From positions 1-11,265 of the forward strand of contig CATZEP010000037.1 in NCBI GenBank assembly GCA_958418185.1: a stretch of DNA of 11,265 nt. Reading direction: 5' to 3'. Source of the stretch: an uncultured Collinsella sp. (GTDB taxonomy: Bacteria > Actinomycetota > Coriobacteriia > Coriobacteriales > Coriobacteriaceae). This document shows positions 1 through 5,328 of the stretch, in pieces; the stretch's first letter is position 1; the number at the start of each line of letters is the position of its first letter. The notes below the pieces were generated by a model that saw only the letters and a program-made list of their open reading frames with translations, was not told the DNA's origin and did no database searches. Position numbers and translations under genes: made by a program.

Positions 1-54
1 TGGCGCACCATGGGCAACGATGAGCTCGGCTCCCTCAGTCGCTCGCTGGGGTAG
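1..54 (+). CDS. possible 3' end of an unidentified upstream gene
   Basis: Frame 1 is open from the window edge to a TAG at 52-54 and would end a protein with ...MGNDELGSLSRSLG. The codons are GC-rich at third positions like the real genes here, but 17 codons are too few to prove coding or to name a family. A tRNA transcription unit starts about 50-85 bases later. It could equally be non-coding. Confidence 0.3.
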   Translation, partial: WRTMGNDELGSLSRSLG

Positions 55-102
55 GCGAAGCTTGCAAGGAGGAGAGACTGCTGGGCAATTTGAAAATCCC
101 AC

Positions 103-131
103 TTGCCCATCTTCGACTGTTTGGTTACTAT
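103..131 (+). promoter_or_regulatory. candidate promoter of the tRNA-Ser gene
   Basis: TTGCCC at 103-108 and TACTAT at 126-131 are separated by 17 bases, as expected for -35 and -10 boxes of a housekeeping sigma factor. Transcription would begin near 138, a few bases before the mature tRNA 5' end at 146, giving a short leader for RNase P to remove. Each box matches about four of six consensus bases, so the call rests on spacing and position. Confidence 0.5.
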
Positions 132-145
132 AGAACGGCTGTTAC

Positions 146-236
146 GGAGAGCTGACCGAGAGGCCGAAGGTGCTCGCCTGCTAAGCGAGTATGCCCCAAA
201 AGGGCATCTGGGGTTCGAATCCCCAGCTCTCCGCCA
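146..236 (+). tRNA. tRNA-Ser (anticodon GCU)
   Basis: A complete class II tRNA cloverleaf can be folded. The acceptor arms are 146-152 (GGAGAGC) and 226-232 (GCTCTCC), with discriminator G233 and an encoded CCA at 234-236. The anticodon stem pairs 173-177 with 185-189 and its loop 178-184 carries GCT at 180-182, so it reads AGU/AGC serine codons. The long variable arm pairs 191-196 with 202-207, typical of serine tRNAs. The T arm pairs 209-213 with 221-225 around TTCGAAT. The G discriminator is also the serine-type identity base. The ORF running across it is not real. Confidence 0.97.
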
Positions 237-250
237 GTATGACTTTGAAG

Positions 251-276
251 AAGGGTCCCATTTGGGGCCCTTTTTT
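251..276 (+). terminator. intrinsic terminator of tRNA-Ser
   Basis: A nine-base-pair stem pairs 251-259 with 264-272 (one T-G wobble) around the loop ATTT, and is followed by a run of six T at 271-276. It lies 14 bases after the tRNA CCA end and would close the tRNA transcript. The sequence from 277 to 412 holds no gene or clear promoter that I can support. Confidence 0.88.
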
Positions 277-412
277 ATTATCAAGAATGGCGGCTGGGGA
301 TTAGAGTCCGAAAGGGCGTGAACATTAGGCAAACACGGGGCGCTTGAAAACGGGGAGACCCAGGCGTGCTCGTGCACCCCGGTGTGGGGTTCCGAGGGGA
401 TGGAGTAGAAAT

Positions 413-1264
413 ATGGTAAAGGTCGGGCTGCGTAAGCCGAATCTAAAGACATCACTCAAGGCAAGAACGACCGGCAGAGCGAAGCGCGCGGTAAGGCGGG
501 CGATAATCCCCGGCTATGGTAAGAAGGGCATGGGGTGGATCAAAAATCCGAAGAAGGCTGCTTACAATGCCGTATACAGCAGAACGACCGTCGGAGTTGG
601 GGATGTCGCTCGCGCCGTTGCTAAATCAGGCGCTCGGAGCTCGGCGTCAAGGACGTCCTCAATTACTGTTTCATCGCATGAAATTACACCTTTGGCGAAG
701 CCTGAACAGAAATCTCTCACTCGAGAGATTACGTCGGTTGACAGGGCAAACAAGGCGCTTTTGCTATGCTTCCTTCTTGGGTGGTCGGGCGCTCATAGGG
801 CGTATGCACGGATGTGGGGTAGCTTCTTTCTATATCTCTTTACCTTTGGCCTTTTTGGATTTGGTTGGCTGTTTGATATTGTGACACTACTGATGAGACG
901 CTCCGAGCTAAGGCATCTCGGCGACAGTGATCCGACTCAACAGCAAGCGCCATGTTCCGTTGATTCTACATTCGATCGAAATGTCGCCGACTCCGGAAAT
1001 TGGGAACAGCGTGGAGATGGGGAGGCTGCGGCTCGGCTAGAGCTTCAACGTAAAAACCGTGCCTATATGGAAGAAAACGGCATCGACGTGGAGATGTTTA
1101 CCGAGGAAAAGGTCGCGGCGGACGCCTTGCGAACCATTGAGTCGGTATGCCCGTGCATGCTTAGGTTTGACCGAGGCATGAGCGAAGAGGAGCCAAGCAT
1201 CAGCTTTTGCTCTCCAACAAAGACGGGGAAAATGCCCAAGAATGTCGTCGAGGCCCGCATTTAG
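413..1264 (+). CDS. TM2-domain membrane protein with basic N-terminal module
   Basis: This is a 283-residue protein from ATG 413, chosen because GGAG at 402-405 sits seven bases upstream; the open frame extends further up to a TTG at 344 without a comparable ribosome site. Residues 1-60 are very basic and carry the phrases KVGLRKP, KARTTGRAKR and YGKKGMGWIKNPKKAAYN. I recall this module from hypothetical proteins of Gram-positive bacteria and their phages, with no known function. Residues 111-162 form a TM2 domain: a lysine-led first helix, GWSGAHRAY turn with H128, a second helix, and a closing GWLFDIVTLL with D155. Residues 165-283 are soluble, Gln/Glu-rich, with a VCPC pair at 245-248. TM2 proteins are small two-helix membrane proteins of unknown biochemical role. 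It lies 177 bases after tRNA-Ser and base composition is somewhat less GC-biased than the genes downstream, so acquisition by transfer is possible, but no integrase or att repeat is seen. Confidence 0.8.
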   Translation: MVKVGLRKPNLKTSLKARTTGRAKRAVRRAIIPGYGKKGMGWIKNPKKAAYNAVYSRTTVGVGDVARAVAKSGARSSASRTSSITVSSHEITPLAKPEQKSLTREITSVDRANKALLLCFLLGWSGAHRAYARMWGSFFLYLFTFGLFGFGWLFDIVTLLMRRSELRHLGDSDPTQQQAPCSVDSTFDRNVADSGNWEQRGDGEAAARLELQRKNRAYMEENGIDVEMFTEEKVAADALRTIESVCPCMLRFDRGMSEEEPSISFCSPTKTGKMPKNVVEARI

Positions 1265-1285
1265 CATCAGGATGTGAAGCTATTG

Positions 1286-1564
1286 ATGGATTCCCACGGC
1301 TTCGAATTGCCGGAGTATGGTGACAGCATCAATGTCATGATTAGTTATCTAGCTGATGGGCGCATAAATAAAGTCGATATCCATGGGTTCCATAATGGCC
1401 GCTCCGTTAGTGTCTCCATTCGCAGGCGGAGCGACGATCTTGTTATGACGAGTGCGGGCACCATCGGAGAAACGGGTGCCTGGCAATCGCTGTGTCCTGG
1501 GGCAGACCCCTCAGCTGGGGATCTTTTCAGGGCCTTGACCAAGGAGGTCGAAAGGATCTACTAG
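1286..1564 (+). CDS. small protein of unknown function next to the TM2 gene
   Basis: I do not recognise this protein. From ATG 1286 it has 92 residues; in-frame GTG 1274 and TTG 1283 are alternatives, with AGGA at 1269-1272 the only nearby ribosome-site candidate, best spaced for TTG 1283. It is predicted soluble: no signal peptide or membrane helix. The middle is an alternating pattern suggesting beta strands (INVMISYLADGRINKVDIHG, then SVSVSIRRR), ending in a helix with FRALTKEVERIY. It starts 10-22 bases after the TM2 gene stop and is probably cotranscribed with it, so a shared role is plausible but unproven. No match to an antitoxin, immunity or phage family can be claimed from sequence alone. 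Confidence 0.6.
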   Translation: MDSHGFELPEYGDSINVMISYLADGRINKVDIHGFHNGRSVSVSIRRRSDDLVMTSAGTIGETGAWQSLCPGADPSAGDLFRALTKEVERIY

Positions 1565-1565
1565 C

Positions 1566-1622
1566 ATGCCCGGTGGACCCGTTTTCAAGGTCCGAAAAGA
1601 CACAGCGAAGGTAAACGGCTAG
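1566..1622 (+). CDS. possible 18-codon small ORF
   Basis: ATG 1566 follows the preceding stop by one base and has AAAGGA at 1551-1556, nine bases upstream. It would encode MPGGPVFKVRKDTAKVNG, a short basic peptide, ending in TAG at 1620-1622. Length alone makes chance occurrence likely; the only support is the well-placed ribosome site and the tight spacing. It could be the remnant of a longer gene. Confidence 0.18.
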   Translation: MPGGPVFKVRKDTAKVNG

Positions 1623-1668
1623 CAATGTCGCTTTGGTGATTCTGACGCATCCCGTTTAAGAGGTATTC

Positions 1669-1696
1669 AAAAAGAGGCGCCCCGTTGGACGCCTCT
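1669..1696 (-). terminator. intrinsic terminator of the carboxypeptidase gene
   Basis: Read on the minus strand, a ten-base-pair stem pairs 1687-1696 with 1673-1682 (one wobble) around a four-base loop, followed by five T (plus-strand A1669-A1673). It sits 30 bases past the carboxypeptidase stop. In the plus direction the hairpin lacks a T tract, so it mainly serves the minus-strand gene. Confidence 0.88.
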
Positions 1697-1725
1697 CCAA
1701 TCTCAAATGTAATGTTCCCCCAGCC

Positions 1726-3066
1726 CTACACCTCGGGCGCCTTGGCGATGGTCTCGCTTTCTGCCGTAAGTGGGCGGTTGTCGATGCGGCGGCCCAAGCG
1801 GTCGAGTTTTACAAGGAGCCACTCAATGGGATTCGGCCCCGAGCCTTCCTCGTCGGCAACCAAATCCATGACGGCGATCTTGGTGCCGTCTTGCTTGAGC
1901 GTCACGCTGCCCACCTTGTCGCCCACATGCACCGTGCCCGAAAGGTCATCGTAGGTAACCTTCTCGGTCACCTCTCCAGCAAGCGAAAAGACGGTTGCCT
2001 GAGCTGCGGGGTCGGCGAGCGTGGCATCGATTGTCTTGTCCGTCCAATCGGTCTGGCTAATGCGCGCGATGAGCGGATTGCCGTTGGTGGTCTTTTCCTG
2101 CGTGTTGGCGATCGCAACCGTCACCTTGTGGCCGTAGTACCAGTTGGCAAGGGCGGCCGTGTCGGCAAAGCGCTGGTCGGTGGTGCTGGAGTTCAAAACG
2201 ACGGTGTAGGTCTCGTCGCCATCGCGGTTGTAGGCTCCCGTAAAGCAATAGCCGGCATCGTCGGTGGTGCCGGTCTTACCGCCGATATTGCCGTCCTGCC
2301 CCAGCAGCTCATTGTGCGTATCCATGGAATGCGAATGGTCGGAACCGTCGGCGCCCGTAACCTCAATCCAGGAATCATCGCTCGCCACGATTTCGCGGAA
2401 CGTATCGCTCTCCATTGCCTCCTGCATCATCAGGGCTACATCGTGCGCGGTGGAGTGCATGTTGCCGGCCCACTCATCAAAGTCCAAACCGTGCGGATTC
2501 TCAAAAAGCGTTCCCGTGCAGCCGAACTCTTGAGCGCGCTCGTTCATGGCCTTTACAAAGGTGGCCACGGCGTCCTTGGTTTTGGGGTCGATCTTTTTGC
2601 CCACGTGCTCGGCAAGCGCGATGGCGGCATCGTTGCCCGAGGGGATCATCAGGCCGCGCAGAGCTTGCTCCACGGTGAGCTCGTCGCCTTCGAGCAGGCC
2701 GGCGGTCGAGTTGCCTACGGTGGCGGCAGCATTGCTCACCGTGATTTTCTCGTCCATTTTGCAGTTCTCGACGGTCAGGATCGCAGTCATGACCTTGGTA
2801 ATTGAGGCGATCTTGACCTGCTCGTCGGCACTTCGGGCGTAATAGACGGAACCGTCCTTGCTCATGACGATGGCGTTGGTCGCATCGATATCGGGCAGAT
2901 TCTCGGCCGTGATGCCGCGGGCGTCGGCGGTCTTACCGCAAACGATATCAGTCGTAAGCACCTGGGCGTTGGCGATAGACGGCACGCCGGCAGCAAGGGC
3001 GAGAGCGCAGGCAATGCCGGCAGTCAGTTGCGCGGAGCGCTTTACAAGAGAACTAAGGGTCTTCAC
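1726..3066 (-). CDS. dacA: D-alanyl-D-alanine carboxypeptidase (DacA/PBP5 family, peptidase S11)
   Basis: The enzyme removes the terminal D-Ala from peptidoglycan pentapeptides outside the membrane and so limits cross-linking. Numbered from GTG 3066 (446 residues), a signal peptide spans about 1-34 (KR, hydrophobic core, cleavage near IANA/Q). The S11 catalytic motifs are S88-I-T-K91, S143-G-N145 and K264-T-G266, all intact. A beta-rich PBP5 C-terminal domain spans about 325-405, and an amphipathic helix near 413-427 (PIEWLLVKLDRLGRRI) could hold it to the membrane. The start is uncertain: the frame stays open to 3306, TTG 3105 is an alternative, and none has a good ribosome site. I prefer GTG 3066 because it gives a normal-length signal peptide and lies downstream of the -10 box at 3106-3111. 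The gene is divergent from the VanR-type regulator at 3266, which suggests it is a regulatory target. Confidence 0.92.
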   Translation of the reverse strand: MKTLSSLVKRSAQLTAGIACALALAAGVPSIANAQVLTTDIVCGKTADARGITAENLPDIDATNAIVMSKDGSVYYARSADEQVKIASITKVMTAILTVENCKMDEKITVSNAAATVGNSTAGLLEGDELTVEQALRGLMIPSGNDAAIALAEHVGKKIDPKTKDAVATFVKAMNERAQEFGCTGTLFENPHGLDFDEWAGNMHSTAHDVALMMQEAMESDTFREIVASDDSWIEVTGADGSDHSHSMDTHNELLGQDGNIGGKTGTTDDAGYCFTGAYNRDGDETYTVVLNSSTTDQRFADTAALANWYYGHKVTVAIANTQEKTTNGNPLIARISQTDWTDKTIDATLADPAAQATVFSLAGEVTEKVTYDDLSGTVHVGDKVGSVTLKQDGTKIAVMDLVADEEGSGPNPIEWLLVKLDRLGRRIDNRPLTAESETIAKAPEV

Positions 3067-3105
3067 AGATTTCGCTTTCGACGGGATGGTCTCTTTAGAG
3101 TTCAA

Positions 3106-3134
3106 AGTATATCGTTTACCGGCGTGGACAATCA
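3106..3134 (-). promoter_or_regulatory. candidate carboxypeptidase promoter
   Basis: On the minus strand TATACT (plus 3106-3111) matches five of six -10 consensus bases. No good -35 lies at 16-18 bases; the nearest is TTGTCC (plus 3126-3131), only 14 bases away. This is the pattern of an activator-dependent promoter, fitting control by the divergent regulator. The inferred transcript would start near 3099 and leave a leader of about 30 bases before GTG 3066. Confidence 0.4.
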
Positions 3135-3184
3135 GTGCGTGGGCGTGCGCGGCCCATGTCTGCGCCCGAACGGACGCATAGGTG

Positions 3185-3206
3185 CTTAAGGTCGACTTAA
3201 ACGACC
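3185..3206 (+). promoter_or_regulatory. candidate OmpR-family operator between carboxypeptidase and VanR-type gene
   Basis: CTTAA occurs at 3185-3189 and again at 3196-3200, exactly 11 bases apart, the one-turn tandem spacing used by OmpR/PhoB-family dimers. The same stretch holds an inverted repeat, GGTCG at 3190-3194 and CGACC at 3202-3206. It lies 34-60 bases upstream of the CATAAT -10 box at 3240-3245, where an activator would sit. The link to this regulator is inferred. Confidence 0.4.
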
Positions 3207-3239
3207 GCGCTTGTTGTGTGTGGCGCGCGCTGCCTCGGG

Positions 3240-3260
3240 CATAATGGAGCGCGAGAGGAG
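3240..3260 (+). promoter_or_regulatory. -10 box and ribosome site of the VanR-type gene
   Basis: CATAAT at 3240-3245 matches five of six -10 bases; no -35 match stands at 17 bases upstream (TGTGTG). AGGAG at 3256-3260 lies five bases before ATG 3266 and fixes that start. The predicted leader is very short, about 14 bases. Confidence 0.45.
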
Positions 3261-3265
3261 CACGC

Positions 3266-3961
3266 ATGAATGAGCGCATTTTGGTAGTTGATGACGAGAA
3301 GGCCATCGCCGACTTGGTTGGTATCTACCTTACAAAAGAGGGCTTTGATGTCCAGATTGCCTATAGCGGGGCAGATGCTGCCAAGGCGATTTTGGAGCAG
3401 GAGTTCGATCTGGCGCTGCTGGACGTCATGCTGCCCGATATCGACGGCTTTGAGTTGCTGCGCACCATCCGCGCTGGCCATACCTATCCCGTTATTATGC
3501 TGACGGCGCGAGATGCCCAGCAGGATAAGATCGAGGGCCTCTCGCTGGGTGCAGACGATTACGTGGTCAAGCCGTTCCGTCCGCTGGAGCTCATAGCGCG
3601 CGTTCATGCTCAACTCCGTCGTTACACCAGCTACGGCAGCCGCGCACAGGCGGTCGAGTCACCGACCATCCAGCTCGACGGCCTGGAGATCAACCGCGAC
3701 GCTCGTTGTGTTACGGTGGACGGCGCACCGGTGCGCCTCACGCCCATCGAGTATTCCATCTTGCTGTTTCTGGTCGAGCATCGTGGCAGCGTGGTGGCCG
3801 TGGGGGACCTGTTCCGCGCGGTGTGGAACGAGGATTTTATGCCCGGCTCCAACAATACGGTGATGGTGCACATCCGCCACCTGCGCGAAAAGATCGGCGA
3901 CGATGCCCAAAAGCCGCGCTTTATCAAAAACGTCTGGGGCGTCGGCTACATAATCGAATAA
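3266..3961 (+). CDS. VanR-type response regulator, OmpR family
   Basis: A 231-residue transcription factor with a receiver domain (about 1-118) and a winged-helix DNA-binding domain (about 132-231). Receiver residues are complete: acidic pair D9-D10, phosphoacceptor D53 in LLDVMLPDIDGF, T80, and K102 in VVKPFRPLELIARV. The phrases ILVVDDEKAIADLV, HTYPVIMLTA and GADDYVVKPFRPLELIARV-AQLRRY are very like VanR of glycopeptide-resistance clusters, closer than to PhoB. The DNA-binding half ends with the usual FIKNVWGVGYIIE hairpin. ATG 3266 is set by AGGAG five bases upstream. The partner kinase starts 25 bases after the stop. No vanH, ligase or vanX gene is in the window, so a role in resistance cannot be claimed; the divergent carboxypeptidase is the obvious target. 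Confidence 0.93.
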   Translation: MNERILVVDDEKAIADLVGIYLTKEGFDVQIAYSGADAAKAILEQEFDLALLDVMLPDIDGFELLRTIRAGHTYPVIMLTARDAQQDKIEGLSLGADDYVVKPFRPLELIARVHAQLRRYTSYGSRAQAVESPTIQLDGLEINRDARCVTVDGAPVRLTPIEYSILLFLVEHRGSVVAVGDLFRAVWNEDFMPGSNNTVMVHIRHLREKIGDDAQKPRFIKNVWGVGYIIE

Positions 3962-3986
3962 CGCCTTTGGTGGTGGGGAAGTGGAT

Positions 3987-5225
3987 ATGACAAAAGATGA
4001 TAGACAGGCGTTCGAGGTGCCCGATCGACTCTTTGAATACGTGAGGGCGGTCGTCGACAACCGCGCGCTCGCGACGGTGCTGCTCTTTTTGCTGAGTCTG
4101 CTACTCATTGGTATTGACAATATCGTTGGCATCCTGGCAGTTCTGCTCATTGGCTTTTTGCTGATCGATCGATTCGAAATCGTTCGCCGCTGCGTGGTAA
4201 TCGGCGGTGCCGCGTGGACAATTACGCTGGCGATCGGGGCCATGGCGCTTGGCGGTATTGGCGAGCCCGTGTTCTTTGATGCCGCCTTTGTGTTCAACAT
4301 GCTCGGCTTTGTGCTGGCGCTCGCCGTCTGTGTCCTGTTCTTTTGCGGGCGCGCCCTGTATTACCAGGGTTATGAGCAAGGCGAGCAGCATGCCGACCGC
4401 GTAATCGCCGCCCGTATTCAGGACCGTCTGATCGATAGCCCTGACACGTGGGATACCATCGACGGCGACTTTCTCGAGGTCGAGGGTGCGCTCAATCGGG
4501 CGCGCGATTGTGAGCGCAAGGTTCAACAGGCCCTGCGCGACGAATCGCATCGCAAAGATGATCTGGTTACGTACCTGGCGCACGACCTGCGTACACCGCT
4601 CGCCAGTGTGGTGGGCTATCTTTCGCTCCTGCAGGAGGCTCCCGATTTGCCGCTTGAGCAGCGTGCGCGCTTTACAGGCGTGGCACTCGACAAGGCCCAC
4701 CGGCTCGACGCGCTCATCGAGGAGTTCTTCGACATCACGCGTTTCGATTTCCACGATATCGTGCTTACCCGCGCCTACGTCGATTTGGGGCTATTGCTGG
4801 CGCAGGTGGCCGACGAGTTCTATCCCATTCTCAACGAACAGCACAAGGAAGCCCAGGTTGATATCTGCGAGGACCTGACGGTGCTCGTGGACGGCGACAA
4901 GATGGCTCGCGTATTCAACAACATCATGAAAAACGCCGTTGCCTATAGCTATGAAGGCTCGATGATCACGATCGAGGCCAGGCGTTTGGGCGACGGTGGC
5001 GTACGCGTACGATTTGTGAACCAGGGCGATCCAATCCCTGAGCCAAAGCTCAAGGTGATCTTTGAGAAGTTCTATCGCCTGGATGCAGCGCGTGCGACCA
5101 ATCGCGGCGGTGCTGGGCTGGGGCTTGCCATCGCCAAGGAGATTGTATGCGCGCATGGCGGTACCATCGCGTGCGAATCGACGCCCGAGCATACCGTCTT
5201 TACCATCGAGCTGCCCGCTGCGTAG
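3987..5225 (+). CDS. VanS-type sensor histidine kinase with four membrane helices
   Basis: A 412-residue kinase that would phosphorylate the regulator encoded just upstream. ATG 3987 is preferred to in-frame GTG 3981 because GGGGAA at 3975-3980 is correctly spaced for it. Four hydrophobic segments lie near residues 27-43, 45-60, 69-89 and 101-120, joined by very short loops, so there is almost no extracellular sensor domain; classical VanS has two helices. A probable coiled linker at 162-192 leads to the dimerisation helix with H199 in TYLAHDLRTPLASVVGYLSLL. The catalytic domain has N-box NNIMKN at 311-316, a weak G1 box (VNQGDPI, 344-350), F-box FEKFYRLD at 359-366 and G2 box GGAGLGLAIAKEI from 374. 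The phrases FEKFYRLD and GAGLGLAIAKEI and the EAPDLP-EQ-ARF stretch are VanS-like, and VanS also has a reduced G1 motif. Stop is followed by about 100 bases without a clear terminator. Confidence 0.92.
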   Translation: MTKDDRQAFEVPDRLFEYVRAVVDNRALATVLLFLLSLLLIGIDNIVGILAVLLIGFLLIDRFEIVRRCVVIGGAAWTITLAIGAMALGGIGEPVFFDAAFVFNMLGFVLALAVCVLFFCGRALYYQGYEQGEQHADRVIAARIQDRLIDSPDTWDTIDGDFLEVEGALNRARDCERKVQQALRDESHRKDDLVTYLAHDLRTPLASVVGYLSLLQEAPDLPLEQRARFTGVALDKAHRLDALIEEFFDITRFDFHDIVLTRAYVDLGLLLAQVADEFYPILNEQHKEAQVDICEDLTVLVDGDKMARVFNNIMKNAVAYSYEGSMITIEARRLGDGGVRVRFVNQGDPIPEPKLKVIFEKFYRLDAARATNRGGAGLGLAIAKEIVCAHGGTIACESTPEHTVFTIELPAA

Positions 5226-5286
5226 CGTAGGCGCCCTTACAAACACCTGACAATGCGCTCACGTGCATATGAGCCGCGATTTCTAC

Positions 5287-5320
5287 TATCGATACTGCTG
5301 AATTGATATCGATGTGGAGG
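5287..5320 (+). promoter_or_regulatory. TATCGAT repeat pair and ribosome site upstream of pstB
   Basis: TATCGAT occurs at 5287-5293 and 5307-5313, start to start 20 bases, about two helical turns; the first is part of the perfect palindrome TATCGATA. GGAGG at 5316-5320 lies eight bases before ATG 5329 and decides that start. No convincing -35/-10 pair was found, so the repeat may be an operator or leader element; function is inferred. Confidence 0.3.
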
Positions 5321-5328
5321 TATGCGGT

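Noticed and set aside
103..321. 72-codon plus-strand ORF over the tRNA region
   Set aside because: It runs straight through a perfectly foldable tRNA-Ser and its terminator.
146..1725. Integrated mobile island at tRNA-Ser
   Set aside because: No integrase or transposase is present and I found no second copy of the tRNA 3' end downstream, so integration cannot be shown, only suspected.
1891..2805. 304-codon plus-strand ORF opposite the carboxypeptidase
   Set aside because: It is the mirror of a gene with intact catalytic motifs; its Val/Gly/His-rich composition is typical of antisense frames in GC-rich DNA.
3659..4300. 213-codon minus-strand ORF across the regulator-kinase junction
   Set aside because: It is antisense to two certain genes, has no ribosome site that stands out, and shows low-complexity Ser/Thr composition.
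4987..5052. Reduced G1 box in the VanS-type kinase as a sign of an inactive enzyme
   Set aside because: Known VanS proteins also lack the canonical DxGxG here, and the H, N, F and G2 motifs are intact.
3266..5225. Functional vancomycin resistance cluster
   Set aside because: Only VanR/VanS-like proteins are present; no vanH, D-Ala-D-Lac or D-Ala-D-Ser ligase, vanX or vanT is encoded in the window.
5257..5274. GCTCA/TGAGC hairpin after the VanS-type gene as a terminator
   Set aside because: Only five base pairs, an eight-base loop and no T tract; read-through towards pstB is as likely.
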